From an uncultured bacterium (lineage in GTDB: Bacteria; Bacillota; Clostridia; Lachnospirales; Lachnospiraceae): a stretch of 36,314 nucleotides of DNA. The notes under the pieces were generated by a model. The model saw only the letters and a list, made by a program, of their open reading frames with translations. It did no database searches and was not told where the DNA came from. The stretch lies in assembly GCA_947088515.1 (NCBI GenBank), contig CAMUHA010000009.1, forward strand, positions 1 to 36,314. The letters run 5' to 3'. A program made the translations under genes and the position numbers. This document shows positions 24,213 to 33,875 of this stretch, piece by piece. Position 1 is the first letter of the stretch, and every line of letters starts with the position of its first letter.

Positions 24213-25577
24213 TTACTCCAGGATTCCCAATGTAATACTTACATCCATCTGTACATACTCATCGGGTCCCTGCCGCATTAAAGTAACCTCCACTACCTCT
24301 TCCGGCTCCTTGTCATTTAACATATTTACCAGGTCTCCATAAGTATAAATTTCTTTTCCTGCCATCCCTGTCAGAACATCCCCGCTTTGGATACCTGCTA
24401 ACATCGCCGGAGAATCCATCTCTATCTCTGTGATATACGCCCCAAAGGGTACACCCAGATTTTCATTTGCTTCCAGCGTAACATCCATTCCATGGGTACC
24501 CAAATATGCCTGCTCCTTTCCATTACTCATTCTCTCAATCACTTTCCTAAGTTCCGTAATGCCCAGAGCTGATATCATATTTTTCATATCATCACTGTTG
24601 TGCGTGTTATCAATAATTCCAAGCACCTGCCCTTTAACATTCACTAATACGCCTGACGCATGTTTGCTCCCATAAATATCTGTCCCCAGAACCCGATAGT
24701 AAGAATCCGTCAGACCAAGCAGACTGCTGGAAGTGACCACACCATAACAAACAGAATTTGGGCTTCCGGTAGGACTTCCCACCGCAATGACCGGCCTTCC
24801 CACAATTGCCCGGCTGCCGGAACTTGCAGTAAAGTCTGCCGGAGATAGTATCTCTGAGGTTTCCTTTTTCAGTTTTTCCAAAGGCACAGAAATTATTGCA
24901 AGCCCTGTATTTACGTCCTTTTTCCTAAGTCCCGCCTTTACCTGCTCCCCATTATAAAAAGTTACCATAATGCTTTCTGCCGCAATCACTTTTTCATATT
25001 TTACTAAAATCAGTATTTCTTTTTCCAGTTTTGCAGCAATAACGCCTGTTGTCTGGTCCTTGCTTTCATAAGGGTCATTGAACCAGTCCAGACTGGAAAC
25101 AGAACCGGTTACAGTAACCAGGGATTTTTCCACATTTTCAGCTACATCCGCCATCAGGCCATACATGGCGGAATAATCGTCCATATCAAGTTCCACCTCA
25201 TCAAGCAGCTGGGCAATCTGCTCATCATCCAGCTTAACCTCCTTTGGCGGCTCCAACTCAGCTTCCGCCTCCGCCATTTCCGTATCATCCGCGAACATAT
25301 CCTCCGGGAGGATTTCCTCTGTTTCCGCCGGGAACTCAACAGGTGTCGGTTCTTCCTCCGGGTACAGCCAGTTGCTGATAACTGGCTCCAAAATCAGAAA
25401 TGTCAGACAGGCAACCAGAGAAAATAGTACAGCCATTGCCGCTGTAACAAGCGTCCTTCTAAGAAGCTTTTTCTTATTAATAGGCCGCTGTTTAATTTTT
25501 TCTGTTATAAAATCAGAATCCTGCTTCTGGATTTTATTATCCAGTCCAGCTTCTTTTTTTTGATTTACATCATACAT
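24213..25577 (-). CDS. Membrane-anchored HtrA-like pseudoprotease with C-terminal PDZ domain
   Basis: 454 residues: a cytoplasmic N-terminus, one membrane segment (about 42-66), a highly acidic linker (74-137), a trypsin-like domain (about 145-350) and a PDZ domain (about 356-454, with GAYITEIEMDSPAMLAGIQS and GDVLTGMAG). The trypsin-like core keeps structural landmarks such as RPVIAVGSPTG and VLVNVKGQVLGI, but the catalytic residues are gone. No His-Val-Val motif is present near 194. The Asp of the usual TDLA motif is Gly225 (NTGLAII). The Ser of GNSGGPL aligns with Ala307 (GSKHASGVL). It is therefore probably not a protease but a ligand- or peptide-binding sensor facing outward. A weak ribosome binding site precedes the ATG. 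Confidence 0.8.
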   Translation of the reverse strand: MYDVNQKKEAGLDNKIQKQDSDFITEKIKQRPINKKKLLRRTLVTAAMAVLFSLVACLTFLILEPVISNWLYPEEEPTPVEFPAETEEILPEDMFADDTEMAEAEAELEPPKEVKLDDEQIAQLLDEVELDMDDYSAMYGLMADVAENVEKSLVTVTGSVSSLDWFNDPYESKDQTTGVIAAKLEKEILILVKYEKVIAAESIMVTFYNGEQVKAGLRKKDVNTGLAIISVPLEKLKKETSEILSPADFTASSGSRAIVGRPVIAVGSPTGSPNSVCYGVVTSSSLLGLTDSYYRVLGTDIYGSKHASGVLVNVKGQVLGIIDNTHNSDDMKNMISALGITELRKVIERMSNGKEQAYLGTHGMDVTLEANENLGVPFGAYITEIEMDSPAMLAGIQSGDVLTGMAGKEIYTYGDLVNMLNDKEPEEVVEVTLMRQGPDEYVQMDVSITLGILE

Positions 25578-25666
25578 AGAAATACCAGTCTTTCAAACAT
25601 TATATATGCGTACTATAATAAAGATTGTAAACGGCATATTTACTATTATTAAAAACATCTTTATCA

Positions 25667-25694
25667 GTATATCCTTTTTTTATAGCAATGTAAA
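25667..25694 (-). promoter_or_regulatory. Candidate promoter for the HtrA-like gene and yhaM
   Basis: TTTACA (25689-25694), a 16-base spacer and TATACT (25667-25672) on the minus strand, each one base off consensus. It lies just after the tRNA-Pro terminator and gives a leader of about 80 bases. A TATAAT closer to the gene (about 25600) lacks a good -35 box. Confidence 0.45.
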
Positions 25695-25724
25695 TCAAAT
25701 TTCTATGCTTCCGGAGCCATACGC

Positions 25725-25762
25725 ATAAAAAAAACATTGAAAACGCTAATTTCCAATGTTTT
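25725..25762 (-). terminator. Intrinsic terminator of tRNA-Pro
   Basis: On the minus strand, AACATTG and CAATGTT pair and extend through a G-U pair and three A-T pairs (25733-25743 with 25751-25761), followed by eight T. It begins four bases after the tRNA 3' end. Confidence 0.85.
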
Positions 25763-25765
25763 TAT

Positions 25766-25838
<73 letters not shown>

Positions 25839-25857
25839 TAACTTTATGACACTGACC

Positions 25858-25886
25858 ATCATACAATTTTTACAGACAAATGTCAA
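25858..25886 (-). promoter_or_regulatory. Promoter for tRNA-Pro
   Basis: A perfect TTGACA (25881-25886), a 17-base spacer and TATGAT (25858-25863) on the minus strand, about 20 bases before the tRNA 5' end. It is the best promoter match in the window. It lies in the gap after the antiporter operon, where I see only a weak AT-only hairpin and no convincing terminator for that operon. Confidence 0.85.
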
Positions 25887-25934
25887 TGTTTGGGACGTAA
25901 TATTTTTTATTTTCTTAAAAAGAATGTAATATAT

Positions 25935-28058
25935 TTAATGCTGTATTAAAAGATAAATCACAGTAATCAAAAGCCCAATGCAAAACAGTAATAGCGCGAA
26001 AGACATACTTCTGCCTATAATCGTACTATCCTCTGACCATTCCTCATGAATCAGGGCATATTTGTGTTCATAATCCACATTCTTAGGCCGCCTTTTCCAT
26101 ATTGTGGCATTCGCCACCCTCTCAAGTCCATTAGCAAAGCGCCCAAGCGCGTGGGTAATGACTGTTCCTTCCTCCAGCTCGCAGGGCAGTTTACTATCCT
26201 TATAAATTGTCTTCCGCAGGGTCACAACACAAAAATCAACAAGGCTGTCCAAAATCCGGCAAAAAACACCTGATACAAACGGAATCGCTCCAAGTAAAAT
26301 GGGACGGTAAATATAGTCTTCCAAATCCAGATATTTATACCATCTGTCCACATACACCCTGCCTGTTGGTGTTTTTTTCATAAGCCACAGCCTGACCACT
26401 GTCAGATAAACCAATGCCCCTGTCACAACAGATATGGCGGCGCCTTTAAGATTGTCCAGGCCAAACCATAAAACCCTCTGTCCGCTTCCTTGCGCCTGCA
26501 TAAATCCCTGCCCCAAATCTGCCATAGGACTCATAATCAGTTCCGGCAAAAATCCCATAACCGGCAGTAAAATCGCACTTATAGTAAGCGCTGTTCCACT
26601 TACTTTATTCATATATCTTCCCTTTAAACTGTCAAACTTCTCCTGCATGGCTTTGTCGTGATTTTTTTCCAGAAACAATGCCACATATAGCTTCGTCATA
26701 TATGCCACAGTCAATCCGCCGCTTATAAGAAAGACCCATTCAATTGCCTTCACCGCTGATTCGCCAAAAACACCGGAAACGGCGCCTGTTTTTATAAGTC
26801 CCAGATACTCCACAATACTTTCATGGATAAGGGTTTTGCTGATGTATCCATTAAATAGGGGAACCCCGCCAATTCCAAGCGCCCCCATCAGAAATATAAA
26901 ATGGAAAAGCGGCTTTTTCCTGCCAAATCCCCTGATATCATTTAAATCAAGCTTATGCACATTCATAAATACCACACCTGCTGCCATGAACAATACCAGC
27001 TTAATCAGCGAATGGTTTACCATATGAAGAAGGCTTCCCCTTACCGCAAGCGTATTTTCTTCTCCTAAAAGTCCAAGCATTCCTACTCCCACCAGAATAA
27101 ATCCTATCTGAGAAACAGAAGAACAGGCCAGCGTCCTCTTTAAATCCACAGAAAACAATGCAAGCGCTGCTCCTGTCACCATCGTCAGCACACCAATTGT
27201 CAATATCAGACTGCCCCAAAGACCATTGCCCCAAAAAAGATAGCAGGAGAGAACCAGTATTCCAAACATCCCCCCTTTGGTGAGAATCCCCGACAAAAGA
27301 GCCGACGCCGGCGCCGGCGCTACCGGATGTGCTTTCGGAAGCCAGATATGCAATGGGAAAGCCCCTGCCTTTGCCCCGAAACCAAAAAGCATACAAATTC
27401 CGGCAGCCCACAAACGCTTTTGGGCAGCCTCCTTGGGCAGGCTAGTGTATGCGGCAGAATTGCCTGATAACCCGGCAAGCGCATCAAATTCCAGTGTTCC
27501 TGTCACACTATACAGAAGAAAAACTCCCATCAGCATTACAAGACCGCCAATAACTGCCACTGCCAGATATGTGCCCGCTGCCTTTAAAGACTCTTTCCGC
27601 TCATCCTGTGCAACCCACACGTAGGAAGTTAATGACATTAATTCAAAAAAGATAAAAGTTGTATAAAAGTCAGCAGACAAAAATACTCCTTCCACCGCTC
27701 CCAAGGTCAAAAGCAAAAACAGATAATATCTGTTTCTGTTCCGGTAACAGGAGAAATACTCTTTGGAAAATAAAGCGCTCATAAGCCACATAAACGCCGC
27801 TATCAATCCATAAAGCGAACGAAAACCATCCAGCGCGAACGAAAGCCCCATCCCGCAGACTTCCGGGATTTCCACTACTGTGGGATAATCTCCGTTAATC
27901 GCCACATAAATCAAAAGGAAAAGAAAGAGCAGACATTCTATCCCTGTTGCCACCTCTGCCAGTAAATCCCGTATATTTTTGCTTTTCCTGCCTGACAGAT
28001 AGCAGGCAATGGCAGATACCATAGGAAAAAACACACCACTGCAAAGCAATAATTCCAT
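25935..28058 (-). CDS. NuoL/MrpA-like proton-translocating antiporter subunit, last gene of the operon
   Basis: A 707-residue polytopic membrane protein of the complex I/Mrp antiporter-like family. Key residues are kept: the TM5 glutamate (Glu139, FIFFELMSL), the TM7 lysine (Lys230, GFGAKAGAFPLHIWLPKAHP), a TM8 lysine near 261 and the TM12 lysine (Lys408, NGYISKTL). Beyond about 500 residues it has a C-terminal extension with DRWYKYLDLEDYIYRPI, an amphipathic and charged stretch and a last membrane helix. This resembles the lateral-helix extension of NuoL or HyfB rather than the MrpB-like tail of MrpA. AGGAGG precedes the ATG at 28058. It follows the third MnhD-like gene by 12 bases. Confidence 0.85.
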   Translation of the reverse strand: MELLLCSGVFFPMVSAIACYLSGRKSKNIRDLLAEVATGIECLLFLFLLIYVAINGDYPTVVEIPEVCGMGLSFALDGFRSLYGLIAAFMWLMSALFSKEYFSCYRNRNRYYLFLLLTLGAVEGVFLSADFYTTFIFFELMSLTSYVWVAQDERKESLKAAGTYLAVAVIGGLVMLMGVFLLYSVTGTLEFDALAGLSGNSAAYTSLPKEAAQKRLWAAGICMLFGFGAKAGAFPLHIWLPKAHPVAPAPASALLSGILTKGGMFGILVLSCYLFWGNGLWGSLILTIGVLTMVTGAALALFSVDLKRTLACSSVSQIGFILVGVGMLGLLGEENTLAVRGSLLHMVNHSLIKLVLFMAAGVVFMNVHKLDLNDIRGFGRKKPLFHFIFLMGALGIGGVPLFNGYISKTLIHESIVEYLGLIKTGAVSGVFGESAVKAIEWVFLISGGLTVAYMTKLYVALFLEKNHDKAMQEKFDSLKGRYMNKVSGTALTISAILLPVMGFLPELIMSPMADLGQGFMQAQGSGQRVLWFGLDNLKGAAISVVTGALVYLTVVRLWLMKKTPTGRVYVDRWYKYLDLEDYIYRPILLGAIPFVSGVFCRILDSLVDFCVVTLRKTIYKDSKLPCELEEGTVITHALGRFANGLERVANATIWKRRPKNVDYEHKYALIHEEWSEDSTIIGRSMSFALLLFCIGLLITVIYLLIQH

Positions 28059-28070
28059 AATCTTTTCCTC

Positions 28071-29534
28071 CTAATACACGCCCGCAGCCACATCCATAAA
28101 AAACTTTACGACAGGCCCGGAATAAAGACCAAACGACAAAATAAATACAGTAAACATAAATAGCGGAACCAGCATCTTCCAGTTTGGGTCCCTGACCCCT
28201 TCCAGTGTACTCTTATCGAAAGTCTCTCCCGGAAAAAAGGCACGCACCACAATTGTTAACATATAAATGGCTGTAAGCAACGCTGACACCAAAAGGCAGA
28301 CAATTCCAAAATAAGCAATTACATTGCCACTTTCCACTGCCGCTGACGCCAGATTCCACTTACTTACAAACCCGGCAAGCCCCGGCACCCCCATAAGAGC
28401 AAGAGACGATACGGTAAATATGCCGAAAACACAAGGCATCTGATAACCCATTCCATCAAGCTCATGGACATAATGCTTATCTGCCTGATGCATAATCGCC
28501 CCGGCACAGAAAAAAGAACTGATTTTCATTACCGCATGAAAAACCAGATGGCAGACCGCTCCTATCATCCCAAACGGCGTCATAATAGTCACCCCAAACA
28601 ATATATATGACAAATTACTGATTGTGGAATAGGCAAGCCTTCTCTTTATATGTGTTTCCTTTACCGCACGGCTGCACCCGTAAACAATCGTAAACATTAC
28701 AATCAGCATTACCGTATTTTGCGCCCAGGTCCCCTTTAAAAAATCGGTTCCAAAGCTGTAATAAGTAAGACGTATAATAGCAAAAGCTCCGGATTTTACA
28801 ACCGCCACCGCATGGAGCAGGGCCGTTACCGGCGTAGGCGCCACTCCTGCGTCAGGAAGCCAGGAATTGAAGGGACAGACAGCCGCTTTTACGCCAAATC
28901 CCATAAAAGCAATGACATATATTAATAAAAGTACATTTGTTCTTTCTCCAATCCTCACCACATCAAGCACACCACCCAAAACAAACTCTGTAGTGTTTCC
29001 ATATATAATCACAAAAATTAAACCAATAAAAGCGAACGCGGCGCCTCCAAGAGAATAATAAAGATATTTCCGGCTTGCAAGTATCGCCTCCCTTGTAAGG
29101 GTATGCATCACAAGCGGAACAGTGACCAGCGTCAGCAATTCATAGAAGAAATACATGGTAAGCAGATTCGCTGCAAACGAAATCCCCAAGGTGATTCCGT
29201 AAGTCATCGTGTAAAACATAAAAAACATTCTTTCATGTTCTTCTTTTGTCATATATTCGAAAGCATATAAAGTGGCTAACGGCCACAATGCGGAAACCAG
29301 TCCGCCGAATATCATACTCATTCCATCTACTTTAAAGCTGATGGACAGATTTCCTGTAAAGTTTGCCAAAGTAAAAATGCTTTCTGACCTGTGCATCAGC
29401 AAATACCAGACTAAAATACTGTTTATTACTACTACCGCCTCCAGAAAAATTTCCATGAAGCTCCGCTTTTTAAAGGGAACCAGAAACACAAACGCCCCCG
29501 CAATTACGGGAATTAAAATAACCAGCAATATCAT
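28071..29534 (-). CDS. MnhD/MrpD-like antiporter subunit (third copy)
   Basis: A 487-residue membrane protein with about fourteen helices. It keeps the ion-path residues of the family: Glu132 (FFYELLTLVT), Lys216 (GFGVKAAVCPFNSWLPDAG), Lys247 (VVKSGA) and the late lysine in AGFVSKWNLA. It is closest in style to MrpD/MbhH. GGGGGAGG five bases before the ATG marks a strong start, 16 bases after the stop of the previous copy. Its loops and C-terminus clearly differ from the two other copies, so it is an old duplicate rather than a recent one. Confidence 0.88.
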   Translation of the reverse strand: MILLVILIPVIAGAFVFLVPFKKRSFMEIFLEAVVVINSILVWYLLMHRSESIFTLANFTGNLSISFKVDGMSMIFGGLVSALWPLATLYAFEYMTKEEHERMFFMFYTMTYGITLGISFAANLLTMYFFYELLTLVTVPLVMHTLTREAILASRKYLYYSLGGAAFAFIGLIFVIIYGNTTEFVLGGVLDVVRIGERTNVLLLIYVIAFMGFGVKAAVCPFNSWLPDAGVAPTPVTALLHAVAVVKSGAFAIIRLTYYSFGTDFLKGTWAQNTVMLIVMFTIVYGCSRAVKETHIKRRLAYSTISNLSYILFGVTIMTPFGMIGAVCHLVFHAVMKISSFFCAGAIMHQADKHYVHELDGMGYQMPCVFGIFTVSSLALMGVPGLAGFVSKWNLASAAVESGNVIAYFGIVCLLVSALLTAIYMLTIVVRAFFPGETFDKSTLEGVRDPNWKMLVPLFMFTVFILSFGLYSGPVVKFFMDVAAGVY

Positions 29535-29550
29535 AACTGCCTCCCCCTTC

Positions 29551-31023
29551 CTAAATAATCTTTTCTATGATATCTGCCAGTGAACCAATTACCAAATTAG
29601 GGAACAGGCCAGTTAGCAGGGACAGAATCGTCAGTATCAGTACTGGCACTGTCATAAATAAAGAAGGTTCCTTTTTCTTAAGCGTCCCATAATCATAATC
29701 CGCTCCCGGAAAGAATCCGGCAATTGTAATGGGCAGCAGATACCCCGCTGTAAGAAGTGCGCTTACCAGCAAAATCACTGGACCCGCCCAGTTAAACCAG
29801 CCAATACCAGAATTTAGGGCGCCCACCGCCAGATACCATTTACTGATAAATCCCCCTGTAGGCGGAATACCGACAAGTCCCAGGGATATAATAGTATAGC
29901 ACCACATAAGAACAGGCATTTCCTTTCCAATCCCCTTAAGTTCCCCTACTTTCACCTTTCCTGTCATATAAATGACAGCGCCGGCACAAAGAAAAAGCGC
30001 AGCTTTAATAAATCCATGGCAAAGTACATGAAGCAGCCCGCCAGTCACAGAATCTGCATCCATCACTGCAAGCCCGAATAAAATATAGGACAGCTGGCTT
30101 ACAGTAGAATAGGCCAGGCGTTTTTTCAACAACGGTTCCCGGTAAGCAAGCACAGACCCTAGAAAGATTGTTGTCAGTGTTAATATCATCCACGCTGTCT
30201 GTACCCATGTTCCCCTTAAAAAGGAAGCTCCAAATATAAAATATACAATTCTTACTTCTGCAAGCACCCCTGCCTTTACAATTACTGCTGAAAGCGCCGC
30301 TGAAGCAGGCGCAGGAGCCACCGGATGAGCTGCAGGAAGCCATGCGTGCATGGGGAACATTCCTGCCTTTACCCCAAAGCCAGTCAACATCACAAAAGCA
30401 ATTAGCAGAAAAAGCCCCTGATGCGCTGTCGCCGCTTCTACACTTAACACACCTCCAGGACTAAAGGTCAGTGTATTCCCGTACCTTTCAATAAAGTAAA
30501 TGCCAAGCAGCGCCATATAAGCCCCGCACAGCGAATAAAACAGATACTTAAGTCCTGCCATCACCGCTTCCCTGCTGCCGTTATGAAGCGCTAAAGGCAG
30601 GGAAGTCAGTGTCAATAATTCAAAAAACAAATAAAAGGTTATCAGATTTCCAGCAAAACAAAGAGCATTCAGCACACCAAACACGACCAGAAAATATCCA
30701 TAGTATCTCTTTTCTTTTTTTTCATGTTTCATGTATTCAAAAGAAAAAAAGCCAGCACAAAGAAAAACAATTACTGTCAACAATGAGAATACTATACTAA
30801 TCTCGTCCACCTTAAATAAAATTGGCAGCCTGTCCGTTAGATTAAACAGCGCAAGCATGCCTCCTTCTGACACCCAAAGAGCCATAGCCACCAAAGCTGC
30901 TGATATCAACAAAGCTCCTCCAGTTACAGTTAGAAGGATTTTTCTGTTTTTTATTTCCCTGCACACCAGAAGGCATACCCCCGCAAGGACAGGGAAACAA
31001 ATTGATATTATCATGTAATACAT
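29551..31023 (-). CDS. MnhD/MrpD-like antiporter subunit (second copy)
   Basis: A 490-residue membrane protein with Glu135 (LFFELLTLTS), Lys219 (GFGVKAGMFPMHAWLPAAHP), a lysine in VIVKAG and one in GGFISKWYLA. Its WLPAAHPVAPAPASA block matches that of the 707-residue subunit, whereas the third copy has WLPDAGVAPTPVTA. The frame is open into the upstream gene, but the ATG at 31023 has GGGGG eight bases upstream and is the likely start, 13 bases after the stop of the first copy. Confidence 0.88.
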   Translation of the reverse strand: MYYMIISICFPVLAGVCLLVCREIKNRKILLTVTGGALLISAALVAMALWVSEGGMLALFNLTDRLPILFKVDEISIVFSLLTVIVFLCAGFFSFEYMKHEKKEKRYYGYFLVVFGVLNALCFAGNLITFYLFFELLTLTSLPLALHNGSREAVMAGLKYLFYSLCGAYMALLGIYFIERYGNTLTFSPGGVLSVEAATAHQGLFLLIAFVMLTGFGVKAGMFPMHAWLPAAHPVAPAPASAALSAVIVKAGVLAEVRIVYFIFGASFLRGTWVQTAWMILTLTTIFLGSVLAYREPLLKKRLAYSTVSQLSYILFGLAVMDADSVTGGLLHVLCHGFIKAALFLCAGAVIYMTGKVKVGELKGIGKEMPVLMWCYTIISLGLVGIPPTGGFISKWYLAVGALNSGIGWFNWAGPVILLVSALLTAGYLLPITIAGFFPGADYDYGTLKKKEPSLFMTVPVLILTILSLLTGLFPNLVIGSLADIIEKII

Positions 31024-31036
31024 ATAAAATACCCCC

Positions 31037-32536
31037 TTAAGAGAACATGCCAAGCCCCTGGCCAATTAAATCAACCACAGGCTGGGAACTTACTCCCAGA
31101 AACACATTCAAAACAATAAAGAGAACCAGCGTCATTGCATACATCTTCATATTTTTAAAGGAAATACTTTCACTTCCAGCTGTGGTATTCTCCACTGGCG
31201 TATAAATGCGGATAACCGTTTTCATAAAATAAATTGCATTTAAAATCGTACTGATGCCAAGGACAATCAATGCAGGCAGCATTTTCCCCTCATTCTGCAC
31301 TGCTGCCTGTGCAAACAAAAGTTTACTGATAAACCCTGAAAATAAAGGGACGCCTACCATTGACAATGAACCAACTGTAAAAGCAACCCCTGCCCATTTA
31401 TTTCTAAACGCCGCACCGGTTAGGTCAATGAATTTTCTGCTGCCCCCTGACACATCCGTCAGCCCGATAGCAGATATAAACAGCAGAGACTTGGTTGCCG
31501 CATGGGATAAAATATGAAACACACTTGCTGCCATCCCAGCTTCTGTCCCCATGCCAATTCCCATGTAAATATATCCAATCTGCGCCACCGATGAAAAAGA
31601 AATCATTCTTCTTACATCATTTTCCTTTATTGCGCTTAAAGAGCCGAAAATCATTCCCATCAACCCGAATATAAACAACACATTGATAATTTTGCTCTCA
31701 TTAAATACCTGGACTCCAATTACCCTGTAAATAATTTTAATCAGAAGGAATATGTATCCCTTGGATACCAGACTGGACAAAATAGCAGCCGAAGAAACCG
31801 TAGAATACCCATAAGCATCTGTCAGCCATCCATGAAAAGGAAACAGCGCGCTTTTAATTGCAAGCCCCACACTCATAAGCGCAATGGTAACAAGCAAAGG
31901 GATTCTGTACTCTCCTGACAGTGCAATTGCTGTAACCTGCTCCCTGATATTGCTCATCAGAAGATGCCCCGTCAAATCATACAGCATACATATTCCCATC
32001 AGTAAAAGACCAGACCCCAAAAGGCTCATAATCATATACCTGGCGGAAGCTTTGATTGTCCTTCCATTTTGCCTGATCATAATAAGCCCGCAGGCTGCAA
32101 TAGTATTAATCTCCACAAACACATAGGCCGTAAACAGGTCATTGGTATACACAAGGGCGAGAAGTGAGGAAAGCAAAAGATCAGAGAGAACATAATACAA
32201 AAAGGTTTTTCCCTCCTCCACCTCGTCTGACAGCTTCTTTCTGCCCCCTTCCAAAGACAGCAGCATAATTACACAGAAAAACAGAGCCATAAATGCTTCT
32301 AAAACCCCGGCCCGGATTTCATTTCCCCATGGAGCCGGAAATCGGCCCATTACATAAACATAGGCTTCCCCATGGGCAATGGTATAACCCAACGTACAAA
32401 AACTTAAAAATGATACCGCAAGTATCAATAGAATATTTACCAGCCTTGCCGCCCTCTTTCCCAGGCCTGAGCTTATAATTCCGGCAAACAGACACAGCAA
32501 AATGGAGACAGCCGGAAAATTCTGCACCACTTCCAT
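31037..32536 (-). CDS. MnhD/MrpD-like antiporter subunit (first copy)
   Basis: A 499-residue membrane protein. Glu142 (YVFVEINTIAAC), Lys228 (GLAIKSALFPFHGWLTDAYG), Lys in LVSKGYIF and Lys in SGFISKLLFA are kept. The WLTDAYGYSTVSSAA block is the most divergent of the set and resembles MrpD proteins with a Tyr-rich TM7-8 loop. Its ATG directly follows the mnhC stop codon, and its ribosome binding site GGAGGGG lies inside the end of mnhC, so translation is probably coupled. As the first D gene after C, it holds the standard MrpD position. Confidence 0.9.
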   Translation of the reverse strand: MEVVQNFPAVSILLCLFAGIISSGLGKRAARLVNILLILAVSFLSFCTLGYTIAHGEAYVYVMGRFPAPWGNEIRAGVLEAFMALFFCVIMLLSLEGGRKKLSDEVEEGKTFLYYVLSDLLLSSLLALVYTNDLFTAYVFVEINTIAACGLIMIRQNGRTIKASARYMIMSLLGSGLLLMGICMLYDLTGHLLMSNIREQVTAIALSGEYRIPLLVTIALMSVGLAIKSALFPFHGWLTDAYGYSTVSSAAILSSLVSKGYIFLLIKIIYRVIGVQVFNESKIINVLFIFGLMGMIFGSLSAIKENDVRRMISFSSVAQIGYIYMGIGMGTEAGMAASVFHILSHAATKSLLFISAIGLTDVSGGSRKFIDLTGAAFRNKWAGVAFTVGSLSMVGVPLFSGFISKLLFAQAAVQNEGKMLPALIVLGISTILNAIYFMKTVIRIYTPVENTTAGSESISFKNMKMYAMTLVLFIVLNVFLGVSSQPVVDLIGQGLGMFS

Positions 32537-32911
32537 TTACAGCCCCTCCTTTAACAGCCGGATGTTGATTTCATCCAGGTCCAGCGTATGATATCGCTGG
32601 TACAGACGGATTGTAATAGAAAGCATCAGTGCACTGACTGACACGGATACTACAATTCCGGTAAGCACTAACCCGCTTGGAATAGGATTGATATATGCTT
32701 CCATACTCTGAACCCCATCCACTACAATGGGCGCCACGCGTCCTTCAATATATCCTTTCTCTGCCAGAAACAGATAAACTGCTGTATCCATAATATTAAG
32801 GCCTATGATTTTTTTAATCAGGTTACTTTGTAACAGCAGGTTTCCAAAACCAATCCCAAATAAAATCATTGCCACAGCTTCCCCATAATTGGAAAAAAGA
32901 TTTGCTCCCAT
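32537..32911 (-). CDS. mnhC: MnhC/MrpC (NuoK-like) antiporter subunit
   Basis: A 124-residue, three-helix membrane protein of the MrpC/NuoK family. The second half has IVVDGVQSMEAYINPIPSGLVLTGIVVS, whose PxPxALVLTxIVI-like core is the family hallmark (here PIPSGLVLTGIVV). The second helix carries LIKKIIGLNIMDTAVYLFL. The ORF can be extended upstream, but GGAGGT before the ATG at 32911 sets the start one base after the mnhB stop codon. NuoK-like subunits form part of the proton path next to MrpD. Confidence 0.9.
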   Translation of the reverse strand: MGANLFSNYGEAVAMILFGIGFGNLLLQSNLIKKIIGLNIMDTAVYLFLAEKGYIEGRVAPIVVDGVQSMEAYINPIPSGLVLTGIVVSVSVSALMLSITIRLYQRYHTLDLDEINIRLLKEGL

Positions 32912-32912
32912 T

Positions 32913-33875
32913 TTACAGACCTCCCCTCCGGAACAAAGCATAAAACGCATACATTGTACAGGCCACCTCCAGCCCCACACAGATATCAATAGGCAGAATA
33001 ATTCCCCCGCTTAGGATATGCCCCGGCTGGCCTAAGGGAATATGGTTTTCAATACCATTTGCGCCCAAAATATAAAAATATGAACCGATAATTCCATACA
33101 TACAAAGAGCTGTAATCTTAGCAGCCTTATAGATATGTTCATTAAAAAACTTCTGGGTTTTTTTAAACCCATAGGCGCTGACATACAAAATAAGCCCCGC
33201 TCCTAAAATTGCCCCGCCGGAAAAACCTCCTCCCGGCGACAAATGTCCGTTTAAAATTACATAAATACCAAAAATGAAAATAATAGGGCAAAGGGCAAAA
33301 GCCGTTCCCTGCAGAATAATGTCATTTTTCGGTTCAAACCTCCTGTCATTTTTCACCTCATGCTTTTTTAAGATGGCATCATCCACCATAAGCAGAATCA
33401 TCACACAGCAGGTTGCAATAAATAGCACATTTGTTTCTCCAAAAGTATCAAAGGCCCTATAGGTTAAAATCATGCCGGAGACAATATTCAGCGCCCCCGT
33501 TTCCTGCAGCCCTTTTTCAATATATCTTTGTGATACTACATTATTATCCGGGTTTGAATAATTTCCTGTCCTTGGAAGATAAGAAACCGTATACAGCAAA
33601 AGCCCTGTCAGAATAATACAGAATAAAACGGCAGCAACAGTATAAACCTTGCGGAAGGCTCTAAGCCCCTTGTTATTTTCCACATCATAAACTTTATCCC
33701 TGATCATTTCCTTTTCTGTCATACGCTCCACAATCGTGGCATCCGGTATTTCCTTTTCCTTTTGAGGCTGCATTTCCACTTCCCCAAGATATGGGTCTTT
33801 TGCCCCTGAAAGCCACCTGAAGAAGTGAAATGCCTTTGTCTTTTCATATTCTTCCTGCGGTTTTAGTTTACTCAT
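32913..33875 (-). CDS. MbhE-MnhB fusion antiporter subunit
   Basis: A 320-residue protein in three parts. Residues 1-75 are a charged cytoplasmic tail with no recognised fold. Residues 75-180 resemble the MrpA C-terminal/MbhE domain (TYRAFDTFGETNVLFIATCC, like the DFRxxDTLGE block of MrpA). Residues 185-320 are an MnhB/MrpB domain (ILNGHLSPGGGFSGGAILGA, where the SPGGGFxGG motif is diagnostic). In most Mrp systems MbhE is part of MrpA and MrpB is separate; here the two are joined. The ATG at 33875 has AAGGAGGA upstream and overlaps the end of the preceding gene by eight bases. Confidence 0.85.
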   Translation of the reverse strand: MSKLKPQEEYEKTKAFHFFRWLSGAKDPYLGEVEMQPQKEKEIPDATIVERMTEKEMIRDKVYDVENNKGLRAFRKVYTVAAVLFCIILTGLLLYTVSYLPRTGNYSNPDNNVVSQRYIEKGLQETGALNIVSGMILTYRAFDTFGETNVLFIATCCVMILLMVDDAILKKHEVKNDRRFEPKNDIILQGTAFALCPIIFIFGIYVILNGHLSPGGGFSGGAILGAGLILYVSAYGFKKTQKFFNEHIYKAAKITALCMYGIIGSYFYILGANGIENHIPLGQPGHILSGGIILPIDICVGLEVACTMYAFYALFRRGGL

